Assembly: GCA_964352475.1 (NCBI GenBank)
Contig: CAYGSL010000008.1
Location: forward strand, 1 to 64,000
Length of the DNA: 64,000 nt
Direction: 5' to 3'
From: JAUIET01 sp964352475
Lineage (GTDB): Bacteria; Pseudomonadota; Gammaproteobacteria; Pseudomonadales; JAUIET01
This document shows positions 1 through 8,885 of this stretch, piece after piece (positions within the stretch are counted from its first letter, which is position 1; each line of letters begins with the position of its first letter). The notes beneath the pieces were generated by a model, which had not been told where the DNA came from, ran no database searches, and worked only from the letters and a program-made list of their open reading frames with translations. The translations under genes and the position numbers were made by a program.

Positions 1-858
1 CAGATTATGCTGTATTTGTACAGTGCTGAGAGTATTGCCAAGCAATTGCTGCTCGCCGATGCCGAAAAGGAAATAGACTATCGTGGTGAAGCCTGGGCGG
101 AGGAGTACCCTCCCGTACCAATAGGGCAGGGTATGTTGGCGGCTCAGCCAATGCGCGATCTGCAAGGTAGGTTTAATCTCAATAGCCTGGAAACTACAAC
201 TGGGAACCCTGAGAATCCGCAAGAACGACCCAACAAAGAAATGTTTATCCGCTTGTTGCTCACTTTTCCAGATGTTGTAGCGGACCTAAATCAGGCAAGT
301 GCAATTGCCGACGCCGTTGTCGACTGGCTGGATGACGATAGCGAGCCAACCGGCTTTGATGGTGCTGAAGACCCCTATTACTCACAACTGGATGTTCCAT
401 ACAGAACAGCCGATGGAGAAATTAGTAGCGTATCAGAATTGCGATTAGTGAAAGGTGTCACGTCAGAATTGTACCGGCAATTGGAGCCGCATGTGACTGT
501 GCTACCAAATGACAATAACCTGATCAATATAAATACGGCGACGAGTAACGTTCTACAGGCCATTGCATATGAGAATGACAATCGAAAACAACCGCTATCA
601 CTCAGCGACGTTGAGGCCTACCTGGAGGAGGTAGATCCGGCAGTGGGCCTCACTAGGCAAAGTTTTTTCGAATATGAACCTTGGAGCCGAATTCCCGAAC
701 CTGCAAGAAGTAACATTTTTGGAGTTACAAGTGACTACTACGCAATCAGCGGCATTGCAAAACTCGGTGAGATTAGCCTGCCAATGCGATCAGTTCTCTT
801 TGTGGATGATCAAAAGAACAAAGTCACAGTTCTATCACGCAGCACCGGCAGTCTATAA
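1..858 (+). CDS. gspK: Type II secretion minor pseudopilin GspK (5' end outside window)
   Basis: The reading frame is open from base 1, so the prepilin leader and hydrophobic helix lie before the window. The ATG at 7 is internal: the residues around it (LYLYSAES) match the segment just after the GspK N-terminal helix. GspK caps the pseudopilus tip with GspI and GspJ in the periplasm. The visible part has the family's helix-hairpin features: INTA (an N-T-A 'inNAs' type segment near residue 175), an ADAVVDWLDDD calcium-site-like acidic run near residue 105, and a beta-rich C-terminus. Next come gspL, gspM and gspN in canonical order, which supports the call. About 283 residues are visible against roughly 320 for the family. 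Confidence 0.9.
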   Translation, partial: QIMLYLYSAESIAKQLLLADAEKEIDYRGEAWAEEYPPVPIGQGMLAAQPMRDLQGRFNLNSLETTTGNPENPQERPNKEMFIRLLLTFPDVVADLNQASAIADAVVDWLDDDSEPTGFDGAEDPYYSQLDVPYRTADGEISSVSELRLVKGVTSELYRQLEPHVTVLPNDNNLININTATSNVLQAIAYENDNRKQPLSLSDVEAYLEEVDPAVGLTRQSFFEYEPWSRIPEPARSNIFGVTSDYYAISGIAKLGEISLPMRSVLFVDDQKNKVTVLSRSTGSL

Positions 859-906
859 TGAATACCAACGCATCGTTTCCAACAGCACGTCTTTCAGGTT
901 GAACCA

Positions 907-2157
907 TTGAAATCAAAATTGTTACTTGAATACGCACCAGAGAGTGGCCGTTGCCGCTGGTTGAACTATCTGGACAGTGGTGCTGCGGAGTTACCAGCGC
1001 ACACCGGCACCCTTGACGATTTTTTTGCAGTGGTTGAAAACCAGACAGTAGAATTGCTGCTGGTTCTTAACAGCCCACTGGTTACCGTTCGAACAGTTCA
1101 ATTCGAAGCGAGTGATCGCAAGCACATACTCAAAACCGCAAGCTACGAGTTGGAAGAGAGCCTGGTCAGTGACGTAGATCAATTGCATTTTGCCTATGCG
1201 AAACCTGAAGCAAATTCCATCGATGTTGCCTTGGTAGACCGTCATGTGATGCGAGAATTACTCGCGCCATTTGAATCAGAAAACATCGAAATTTCGGCTG
1301 TAATGCCTTTGCATCAGGCATTAGGTACCTTGCGTGATTCAGAAGATGAAACGAGTGCCTGGTTAATCAACGCTGACGACAAAAATTTGACCGTTAGCCT
1401 TCCTGACAATAGCTATTTCTATTCAGACTACGCTCACGCACAGATGGCTTGGCAAGCCGCCACCAGGCAGCAGGATACATTACCAGATCGCATTGTGGTT
1501 TATGAAGATAGTACTGATGCTGCTAACGCCAGCGAAGATGTGTTGCCAGCTGCGCTCGCGCCACTTCTTGACGCGCAACGCAAGCCCTGGTTTGTAGACA
1601 GCCGCTGGCAGCGCCTACGAAGCGGTACTATTAATTTATTGCAGGGCGAATTCAGTCCTGCGGTCGCCTGGGGCAAAATCTGGCAATATTGGCGAGTTCC
1701 AGCCATGTTGTTCGCCGCCGGTCTGTGTGTCTATACCCTGGCAGCTTTTCTACAGAACCAGCGCTTACAAGCCGACAACGTTCAGTTGCGCCAGCAAATG
1801 ATGGCAGTGTATCAGCAGGCGTTTCCCAACAGTCAGGTTAGCGACCCCGAAGCCCAGATGAGATCGCAACTGCAAAAGTACACTGGTGGCAAAACCGGTT
1901 CTTCGTTTATGCCATTGTTTTACCGCGCGGCAGAAGCGCTGAATACCTTTGAAGGGTTGAATCTGTTGAACATTAACTTCGACAGTCGCAACAATGAGCT
2001 GCGCGCCGATTTAGTGGCCAGGCAGTTTCAGGACCTTGAGAAAATCAGGCTGAAACTGGATGCTGCCGGAATTGCCGCTCAGTTGGTGAGTAGTAACAGC
2101 GCAGATGGCGGAGAACGCGCCCGTATGAAGTTCTCATTGAAGACGGAGAGCCGCTAA
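907..2157 (+). CDS. gspL: Type II secretion system inner-membrane protein GspL
   Basis: A 416-residue bitopic protein. Residues 1-255 form the cytoplasmic actin-like domain that recruits the GspE ATPase. One transmembrane helix lies at about 262-282 (PAMLFAAGLCVYTLAAFL), and the periplasmic ferredoxin-like domain follows a short coiled region. GspL links GspE to GspM and GspC in the secretion platform. The start is TTG at 907, preceded by AGG at 896-898 at a good distance; no better ATG exists upstream in frame. The stop overlaps the gspM start by one base (TAATG), so the two are translationally coupled. Confidence 0.9.
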   Translation: MKSKLLLEYAPESGRCRWLNYLDSGAAELPAHTGTLDDFFAVVENQTVELLLVLNSPLVTVRTVQFEASDRKHILKTASYELEESLVSDVDQLHFAYAKPEANSIDVALVDRHVMRELLAPFESENIEISAVMPLHQALGTLRDSEDETSAWLINADDKNLTVSLPDNSYFYSDYAHAQMAWQAATRQQDTLPDRIVVYEDSTDAANASEDVLPAALAPLLDAQRKPWFVDSRWQRLRSGTINLLQGEFSPAVAWGKIWQYWRVPAMLFAAGLCVYTLAAFLQNQRLQADNVQLRQQMMAVYQQAFPNSQVSDPEAQMRSQLQKYTGGKTGSSFMPLFYRAAEALNTFEGLNLLNINFDSRNNELRADLVARQFQDLEKIRLKLDAAGIAAQLVSSNSADGGERARMKFSLKTESR

Positions 2158-2639
2158 TGGACCGACTCAATCTGGAATGGTTTCACGCACTTGAGCGCCG
2201 CGAACAATGGATGGTTTTAATAGGTGGCATTGCACTCACTCTTTACCTGTTCTTTATTTTGCTGTGGCGCCCGTTGTCAGCAGATAATGCCAGTCTGCAA
2301 GAACGTAATGCCAAAGCTGCCGATACCTTGCAATGGATGCGAAACAGCGTCGCTTTTATTCAACAACAAAAACAGTCAAGCACGCCTAGCCGCTCCAGCA
2401 ATCAAAACCTATCGCAGCTGCTAAATGACTCGGTGGCCACTAACGGTCTACGATTTAGCCGTTTCCAGCCCCGCGGCAATGACAAAGCCCAGGTGTGGTT
2501 TGAGAATGCCAGTTTCTCAGCTGTATTCCTGTGGTTGCAGGCATTATCAGATCAAAACGTTTTTGTGAGCAATGTAAGTGTTAGTAGCACGGCCCAAGGC
2601 GGCGTTGTCAGTGCTTCCATGCAGCTACAAAAAATGTGA
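2157..2639 (+). CDS. gspM: Type II secretion system protein GspM
   Basis: 160 residues. A short cytoplasmic N-terminus (LERREQWM) is followed by one transmembrane helix at about 18-37, a coiled stretch and a small periplasmic ferredoxin-like domain ending in the typical beta-strand. It partners GspL in the inner-membrane assembly platform. The position between gspL and gspN and the overlapping start/stop codons on both sides give most of the identification, because GspM sequences diverge strongly. The ARE-like segment 'WMRNSVAFIQQ' is usual after the membrane helix. Confidence 0.85.
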   Translation: MDRLNLEWFHALERREQWMVLIGGIALTLYLFFILLWRPLSADNASLQERNAKAADTLQWMRNSVAFIQQQKQSSTPSRSSNQNLSQLLNDSVATNGLRFSRFQPRGNDKAQVWFENASFSAVFLWLQALSDQNVFVSNVSVSSTAQGGVVSASMQLQKM

Positions 2640-3427
2640 TGAGCCAATTCTTTAGCCGTCGCAGCAAACTGATACTGGGTGTTGGTTTCGTATTGACCCT
2701 GATTGTAACCGCGCCGGCACGTGAGGTGATATCTGTCATTGGTCTGGATCGGTTGGGAATTTACCTGAACGGAACCAGCGGCGTTTGGCATAAAGGGCAA
2801 AGCGAAAGTCTGCAGGTTCAATTGCCACGGTTTGCGGTTCGTATTGATTCGGTGCAATGGCGCATCAGTGTGTGGCGTTTGTTGTTGGGCCAGGTGGCAG
2901 CAGACATTAACGGTGAGTTCGCCGGCAAGCCAGTGCAATTTTTCGTTGTGCAATCGCTGTTTGGTCAAACACAATTGAGAGACCTGTCGTTTGAGCTTGG
3001 CGCAGCTGAGCTACAACCATTGCTGCGATCCTTGATAGTGCCGCTGCGCGGCGAACTGCAGGCGCAAAATATTAATCTGATCTATAAGGACGACTGGATT
3101 AAAGCCGCCAGCGGAAAACTGCAGTTGAGAAATGTTTCGGCAAGTATGCCGGCCGCCACAATTAATGCGGGCAGTGTGTTGCTCAATCTGAGCATGCCTG
3201 AGACCAGCAATGCGCAGGGTGCTCCTTTGCGGCTCACGATAGCGTCTTATCAAGGAGCTTACGGACTTTCAGGACACGCTGAAGTTCTGCCCAAGCGAGA
3301 ATACCGACTGAATTTGGCCAGTGAACCCGACGGCACAGTGGAGCCGATGATACTTCAGCAAATGGGAATGTTGTTTGGGCCTCCCTCGCAAGGTAAATAC
3401 CATTTTGAATACGGCAGCGCTTTCTAG
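2639..3427 (+). CDS. gspN: Type II secretion system protein GspN
   Basis: 262 residues starting at the ATG that overlaps the gspM stop (TGATG); a GTG one codon earlier is possible. One N-terminal membrane helix (about residues 10-27) anchors a long beta-rich periplasmic domain with an AsmA/GspN-like pattern of repeated amphipathic strands (for example LRGELQAQNINLIY). GspN is present in only some type II systems and its exact role is unsettled; it is not always essential. It is the last gsp gene here, ending the operon 20 bp before the next start. Identification rests on position plus the general fold pattern. Confidence 0.8.
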   Translation: MSQFFSRRSKLILGVGFVLTLIVTAPAREVISVIGLDRLGIYLNGTSGVWHKGQSESLQVQLPRFAVRIDSVQWRISVWRLLLGQVAADINGEFAGKPVQFFVVQSLFGQTQLRDLSFELGAAELQPLLRSLIVPLRGELQAQNINLIYKDDWIKAASGKLQLRNVSASMPAATINAGSVLLNLSMPETSNAQGAPLRLTIASYQGAYGLSGHAEVLPKREYRLNLASEPDGTVEPMILQQMGMLFGPPSQGKYHFEYGSAF

Positions 3428-3447
3428 CGGTATTGGGTCTTAAAGCC

Positions 3448-4743
3448 ATGGATATTGCGCAGCTATTGGATATTTTGCGTTGCCCTGATAGCGGCGACCC
3501 CTTGACCGTAGCGGATGGGTCTCTCAGCTCCTCCAGCTCAAGCTACCAAATTATTAACCAGCACATTGCCTGCCTGTATCCGAATGCAGAGCTTACGCGT
3601 TTGCAGTGGGGCAGCAAGATCAAACACTTTCTGGATACCGAGCGAGAGCATTTGAAACAGATGCAACAGCTGGCACAGAATTGTGAGCTTGCCAGCACCC
3701 GCAAACGAATTACATTGCAGCATGAAGCCCGCCATAAGAATCTGGCGCTGATGCAAAAAATGCTGGGCTCGTGGATTCCAGAAAATGCATTACCGATTGC
3801 GCCATCAAGTCAGCAAATCGAGTCTTACTTCGAGTTACTTTTTCGCGATTGGTGTTGGGGTGAAGAGCTGCAAGCCTATGTTGACTACTGTGTGTCCTCA
3901 GTCGACGGTCAGGCCGAGCAACGAATTCTTGTGTTAGGCAGTGGCGCCGGCGGGCTTAGCTACCATCTTGCAAACGCACTACCGAAAGCGGATGTGGTAT
4001 CAGTAGAGCACAATCCATTTTTGGCGCTCGCTTCCTCGCATATTATGCAAGGTAAGTCCTTAAAGATTCATGAATACAGTTTGTATCCGACCAGTCTGGA
4101 AAACTGTACTAAAAAATGGGAAATCAAACAGCCTGCTCTTGAGCATGATAATCATGTTCAGCTGTTGGCAACTTATCCGCAGTTGCCATTTGCCGAAGCT
4201 GGCTTCGATACGATCATCGCGCCGTGGTTTTTTGATATCCTGGATTTGGGTTTTGCTGATGCAGTTCAAGCCAGCGCACATTTTCTAAAAGAAGATGGTC
4301 GTCTGTTGTTTATGGGGCCGGCCAACGTGCACAAACCGCATTATGATGAGCAGTATTGCAGCGAGGAAATACGCGAATTGCTGCTGCAAGTTTTTGCGGA
4401 GGTAGATGTCACTCAACGGACTCTGGCTTACTTGCGTAACCCGAGAGCTTCGCAGGGCAGGGTGGAAAATGTATTGTTCGCACAGTTAAGCGGTCCCGGA
4501 AAATTCGGATTGCCTTTTCAAAAATCATCAGTGGACGAGCTGCAATACACGCCGGAGCTAAATCAATACAAGCTCAAGACAGCTACGATTCACCAAATAA
4601 TGACGCATATCGACAAGTCCATCACGATCGATGAACTGGCTAAGATACTGGTGACGCAGTTCGGTTTCGATGAGAATGAGTCAAGCCACTACGCCGCGGC
4701 ATTTATTGCTGAAATACGGTCAGGTATCACACCGGGCTGGTAA
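3448..4743 (+). CDS. Class I SAM-dependent methyltransferase with Trm112-like N-terminus
   Basis: 431 residues from the ATG at 3448 (a TTG lies 15 bases upstream in frame). Residues 1-40 resemble a Trm112-like zinc-ribbon strand (LLDILRCPDSGDPL), but only one of the expected cysteines is kept. The Rossmann methyltransferase core starts near residue 150 with a SAM motif I (ILVLGSGAGGLSYHL), followed by an acidic motif II (VVSVEHN) and a later motif with FDTIIAPWFFDIL. The C-terminal 100 residues (DKSITIDELAKIL) look like a winged-helix/PqqD-type region as in amino-acid decoration proteins. The substrate is unknown. It follows gspN closely, and its 3' end overlaps the convergent DUF1501-like gene by 17 bases. 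Confidence 0.75.
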   Translation: MDIAQLLDILRCPDSGDPLTVADGSLSSSSSSYQIINQHIACLYPNAELTRLQWGSKIKHFLDTEREHLKQMQQLAQNCELASTRKRITLQHEARHKNLALMQKMLGSWIPENALPIAPSSQQIESYFELLFRDWCWGEELQAYVDYCVSSVDGQAEQRILVLGSGAGGLSYHLANALPKADVVSVEHNPFLALASSHIMQGKSLKIHEYSLYPTSLENCTKKWEIKQPALEHDNHVQLLATYPQLPFAEAGFDTIIAPWFFDILDLGFADAVQASAHFLKEDGRLLFMGPANVHKPHYDEQYCSEEIRELLLQVFAEVDVTQRTLAYLRNPRASQGRVENVLFAQLSGPGKFGLPFQKSSVDELQYTPELNQYKLKTATIHQIMTHIDKSITIDELAKILVTQFGFDENESSHYAAAFIAEIRSGITPGW

Positions 4744-6358
4744 TTGTGCCCGCCACTATCGGCTCAAATGCGGTGAGTTGATCAACCATACCACCCAAAG
4801 CCGTGGGAAACACGGATGCGTATTGGCCTTGCTCACCATGCAGCGCCATGTAATTCATGATCACCGTTTCTACCAGCAGGTTTACATTGTTCGCTGCCGG
4901 CGTTGATGCGGTTTCCACTGAGGCGTCTGCACGCATATAACCAATCTGCTGATGAATTGCCTGTTCTTCCGGTGTGCCACCAATTAACACAGGTCTACGG
5001 CCTGGGTTATAGACAAGAAAGAACGACGCGGCCGTGGACGAGTTGTCACCAGTCCATTCACCTTTACCGCGACCTTCCACAGAGTTATCGATAGTACCGT
5101 TGCTGGACAGAGAGCCGTCACTGCATACGTACATCATCACTGGAATTCCTGTCTGGTGGGCGTATTCCAGACATGCGCCCATACAACGACCCGCGCGTAG
5201 ATCACGCACCTCACCTGTTGCTCGCGCACCGCCGTGATAGTCATAACCACCCATGGTAACTGTACCCGCGCCGGCAAAACCATCAATAACCATTTTCATC
5301 ACAGACGCCGTTTTGCGAAACTCATTGTCACCATCAAATTCAGCTTCGGTAAATATGCCACCGTTATCGCTCACTATGACCGGGTTGGCGCCCAGGCGAT
5401 CATCCGGGTTAATCTGCGATGGGTCTCCGAAACGTTCTGCCAGATCGGCGCTTTTTACATAGGCGCAGCGCACCTGATCAATCAGTTCCGTGTTGTTTGC
5501 CTGACCTGTACTCACGCGGGCCATTTTAGCGTCACTAATTCTGTACACCGACTCCATAACGGCCACAGCTTCTGCTTGTGACAATGCACCGAAATCGCCC
5601 ACATCAACCATGCCGGTCACATCGCTTGGCCGATCAACTTTGGTGGGCCTGATGGCGGGGTTGATCAGATGGGCAGGTGCCATGGAGTTGCCACCGGAAT
5701 CGGAGTTGCGCGAACCGATCAAGGTCACCAATGAACCGTCTGCGCCGCCAGCACCCAAACCTGCGCGTGCAATGCCGTACATTGGGTTATGCGGGTTGTT
5801 GCCCGTGTCGTTGTCGGATCGGGCCGGTATAACCGCGCCATTGATGTTGCCACTCGCAACGGCATTGGGGGCTTTCTCCAGAATGCCGCGCAAAAACGCG
5901 CTGTCACTGTGGAACGCCAAACCTAATGAGGTATCCGTGTGATCGCCATTACTGGTTGTGGTTGGCGTCGCTTCGGCAATACCGGGCACCATATCTCCGG
6001 GTAAACCTAGCTTGCTATAGCCAGCCGTGGACAAGAAGTCCATCTGTCCACCCTGACCGCCCACCAGAACATTGGAGCCGGCCATGTTGGCCCCACCAGC
6101 AAGGTCAAAACAGATGAAGGGAATTTTTCCAGCACCTTGCGTGGCGATACCGCAGGCGGCAACTTCGGCGGCAACATCGGCAGACAAAGCGTAAGCCTGG
6201 CGCGGATTGGCAAATAAACTGAACAGGGACGAGCCCACCATGGTGCCAGTACCGGCCGCAAACCCCTGGGCAATAAACTGCCTGCGTGTTTTGGGCTTGG
6301 CATGACAGGGATGTCTGAGCGGCTCATCGAGACCGAAAAATTTTCTACGCTGTGACAT
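4727..6358 (-). CDS. Tat-exported DUF1501-like protein
   Basis: 543 residues. The N-terminus carries a twin-arginine signal (TRRQFIAQGF, residues 25-34) followed by a hydrophobic stretch and an Ala-rich cleavage region, so the protein should be exported folded by Tat. The body contains DUF1501/sulfatase-like signatures: FICFDLAGGANMAGSN near residue 85 and GGYDYHGG near 365, which is the place of the family's G-G-x-D-x-H metal-site-like motif. DUF1501 proteins are abundant in Planctomycetes beside cytochrome-domain proteins; their biochemical role is not established. Here two CXXCH proteins follow downstream on the same strand (the LamG lipoprotein and its partner lie upstream in transcription order), so a joint redox or surface function is inferred. 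There is no lipobox. Confidence 0.7.
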   Translation of the reverse strand: MSQRRKFFGLDEPLRHPCHAKPKTRRQFIAQGFAAGTGTMVGSSLFSLFANPRQAYALSADVAAEVAACGIATQGAGKIPFICFDLAGGANMAGSNVLVGGQGGQMDFLSTAGYSKLGLPGDMVPGIAEATPTTTSNGDHTDTSLGLAFHSDSAFLRGILEKAPNAVASGNINGAVIPARSDNDTGNNPHNPMYGIARAGLGAGGADGSLVTLIGSRNSDSGGNSMAPAHLINPAIRPTKVDRPSDVTGMVDVGDFGALSQAEAVAVMESVYRISDAKMARVSTGQANNTELIDQVRCAYVKSADLAERFGDPSQINPDDRLGANPVIVSDNGGIFTEAEFDGDNEFRKTASVMKMVIDGFAGAGTVTMGGYDYHGGARATGEVRDLRAGRCMGACLEYAHQTGIPVMMYVCSDGSLSSNGTIDNSVEGRGKGEWTGDNSSTAASFFLVYNPGRRPVLIGGTPEEQAIHQQIGYMRADASVETASTPAANNVNLLVETVIMNYMALHGEQGQYASVFPTALGGMVDQLTAFEPIVAGTITSPV

Positions 6359-6409
6359 TCAGGGCTCCGGTGGAACGCGTGTTGCGAACGACGTGTTTAA
6401 TCATAGTGG

Positions 6410-8875
6410 CTATTGAATCAACATGGCAGCACTGCCCAGCGCGGCGGCGCAAACGCCCTTTGCGGCAGGCCGTGTTTGTGACGCACTGCACGTTGCGTTG
6501 CTGCTACCAGTGCCTCCGCAGAGTCTGTCGAACAATGTGTCCAATTCTGCCTCAGCGGCCGCAGGGTCGGGTTGGCTGCTAATGCCAGATCCAATAACCG
6601 CATTAACCATAGGCCCGGTTACCAGGTTGCGTTGGCCAGGTAGCAGGCTGGCATCAAAATTCATTCCCGGGAAGAAGCCAGGATTACTCTCCACCAGAGC
6701 GTCGCAATACCCTATGCCAAGTTGAGTAATGGACATCTGATGCGAGGACAGGAACGTGGCAATGTCTGCAACCGCAGGCAGTGCTTTGCGAATTTCGCTA
6801 AAGGTAGATTGCAAAGCCGGCTCGCCTGCAATGTTAACCCCGGTAATCTCGGCCATTGTCGCGCTGATGGCGTCAAATGTGCGAACGCCGATTTCTGAAC
6901 CACCTTGACCATCAAGGCTGGCAGGTATCACAACAGGTGTGCCCGGCACTGTGACATTCGAGTTGCTTCCCAACACGCTAAATGTAAGGAAGAACTCGTC
7001 TGCGTCGGCGCCTTTCTCCAGCCCGATTATGGTGCCAAGTGTTGACAGAACCTGGTTGTTTTCAGTGATCGTCGTGTCCAGGCTTGCAAACGATTGACCA
7101 ACCGGTGTTTCGCGCCCGTTAATGCCAATACGCATGCCTTGCAATGCAATCGCATCAGGGCTTGCCGAGCTGTCCAGAGTCACGTAATAAGGCTGGTTGA
7201 ACAGATACGAGTAACTGTCAAACTGGCTAACTTCAAATACAATGTAACTTTCCGGTGTGTTCACCAGGTCTGAAATACTGAACAGCATGAAGAATTTCTG
7301 GCCAACACCTACGTCGTAGTTCTGCCTTACCTGCTCCGGGTTCAATACCCGGTTATGTATCGCCACCATTCGGATAACACCATCCCACAGACGATTACTC
7401 GACACTTCATTGCCAAGTACAAAAGCGTAGGTGTCATTCCAATCGGCCAGCGTACCGCCAGGTGTTGGGTCGGAGTCACCCGTTGATATTCCATTGACAT
7501 AGATCTCCCGACCATCGACAGGGTCATAGGTCACCACCACGTGCTGCAAAGTGGCTTGCAGATCTTCATCGTCGGAATCAGTAGCCATTGCCGGCGTTCC
7601 GTTTGCATTGGTATTGCTGCTACGGTTCAGAAATTCGTAATTGTATTGAGTTTGTCCCAGTGTGAAATTTCTAGCATCGGTGCCTGCCGAGTAGCTGACA
7701 ATACGCGCGGGGTCTTCCGCGTCGCCCTGGGTCACATTCCCGGGCGCCACCCAGGCCTCAATGCTGTATTCACCGGTCGCTGAAATCAGGTCGTACAACT
7801 TGCGGCTGTCACCGGTTGTTCCTTGCGCTTTGCCGTCAATAATACGAATACCCCAGCCACCAACCCACTCAACGTTACCGCTGAGCGTCAGGTTAAGGTC
7901 CGGGCTAACACCTGAGGTGTCAAAAGCAGTGCTGCCCTCACCGCTCTGGAATTCAAATTTGGCAATCACATTGTCTTCATGGCGCCCGCCGCTGTTAGCA
8001 ACGATGCCGTCGCTCAAGGTGAGTGCTTTGCTTAGTACCAACGCCGGATCCGGTTGGGTAACCGCAATACCATCGGCCATTGCCGTAATCTGCGCTTGCA
8101 TATCGTTGGCGTCGTTCTGGCAGTTGGTAGTCCAGCAATTATGAAACTCATTGCGCAAGCGCAGTACAAAACGCGAGTTGGCCGGGGTGTCCAGATCCAT
8201 TTTGCTCTGCGCTGCTTCGTAGGCATCTTGCGCGTCGCTTACTGCAAAGTAGGGCGTTTGCGGGATACTGGCATCAGGCGTATGACAGTTAACGCAGTGG
8301 GCGGTAAGTAGTGGATGAACTGTACTGGCGAAGCTGGTATCACCGACGTCGCTAGGGTAATTTTTGCTAGCACCTGCGTCTTTGATTGGCGGCGGCGTCA
8401 GTGCAATAACATTTGCCGAACCACCCTGGGTGTCATTTGCCCAGTCAGTGATATAGCCCTCAATAATAGTTGCGCAGGCAGACACAGCCGCTGAATCGCT
8501 GCCTTGCCAGCAGTTGTGGCCTTCCGCGACTTTAGTCACCATGCGTGAACTGACCGGTATGCCCAAGTCGACAATGCCGTTAGCTGCACTATAAGCCATG
8601 TTAACGTCGTCGGTACGTACGAACGACGGTGACTGGCCGCCCGCTGTGTGACAGCCACCGCAGCGATCTTCATCACGCAGATTCTCCCAAACGTGAATTC
8701 GAAAAGCCTGCACGTCCGCGGTTTGCGGTTCCGGACCGGTATACGCATTCCCATTTCCACCACCGTCACCAGACGCGGGGTTTACGGTGGGAGGTGTGCC
8801 GCTGCCGCCACTGCAGGCTTGCAGTGCAAATAAAGCAATAACCAGTATCCAATGCGGGAATCTATTGCTCATCAT
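6410..8875 (-). CDS. LamG-domain lipoprotein with two cytochrome c-type CXXCH motifs
   Basis: 821 residues. A lipoprotein signal ends at the lipobox LQAC (Cys21), followed by a Gly/Ser/Pro linker. Two haem-binding motifs are visible: CGGCH (about residue 76) and CVNCH (about residue 194). Further paired cysteines (CWQGS..., CWTTNC) could hold disulfides. Residues about 300-520 form a LamG/concanavalin-type jelly roll (EFQSGEGSTAFDTSG, then YSIEAWVAP, EIYVNGIS, FVLGNE). The C-terminal third is unassigned and contains six Cys near the end. An AGGG-like ribosome site (AGGGTC) stands about 9 bases before ATG 8875. This is the middle gene of the minus-strand set with the DUF1501-like protein and the 408-residue CXXCH protein; these have 51 bp and 10 bp gaps, which suggests one operon. 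Function is inferred as surface redox or carbohydrate binding. Confidence 0.75.
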   Translation of the reverse strand: MMSNRFPHWILVIALFALQACSGGSGTPPTVNPASGDGGGNGNAYTGPEPQTADVQAFRIHVWENLRDEDRCGGCHTAGGQSPSFVRTDDVNMAYSAANGIVDLGIPVSSRMVTKVAEGHNCWQGSDSAAVSACATIIEGYITDWANDTQGGSANVIALTPPPIKDAGASKNYPSDVGDTSFASTVHPLLTAHCVNCHTPDASIPQTPYFAVSDAQDAYEAAQSKMDLDTPANSRFVLRLRNEFHNCWTTNCQNDANDMQAQITAMADGIAVTQPDPALVLSKALTLSDGIVANSGGRHEDNVIAKFEFQSGEGSTAFDTSGVSPDLNLTLSGNVEWVGGWGIRIIDGKAQGTTGDSRKLYDLISATGEYSIEAWVAPGNVTQGDAEDPARIVSYSAGTDARNFTLGQTQYNYEFLNRSSNTNANGTPAMATDSDDEDLQATLQHVVVTYDPVDGREIYVNGISTGDSDPTPGGTLADWNDTYAFVLGNEVSSNRLWDGVIRMVAIHNRVLNPEQVRQNYDVGVGQKFFMLFSISDLVNTPESYIVFEVSQFDSYSYLFNQPYYVTLDSSASPDAIALQGMRIGINGRETPVGQSFASLDTTITENNQVLSTLGTIIGLEKGADADEFFLTFSVLGSNSNVTVPGTPVVIPASLDGQGGSEIGVRTFDAISATMAEITGVNIAGEPALQSTFSEIRKALPAVADIATFLSSHQMSITQLGIGYCDALVESNPGFFPGMNFDASLLPGQRNLVTGPMVNAVIGSGISSQPDPAAAEAELDTLFDRLCGGTGSSNATCSASQTRPAAKGVCAAALGSAAMLIQ

Positions 8876-8885
8876 AATCTTGACC

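Noticed and set aside
1..9. Start codon ATG at 7 as the true start of gspK
   Set aside because: Codons upstream of it are open and the protein begins inside the conserved helix-following part, so the gene starts before the window.
5200..6350. Plus-strand open frames opposite the DUF1501-like gene
   Set aside because: They lack signal sequences, ribosome sites or domains; the minus-strand gene explains the frame openness.
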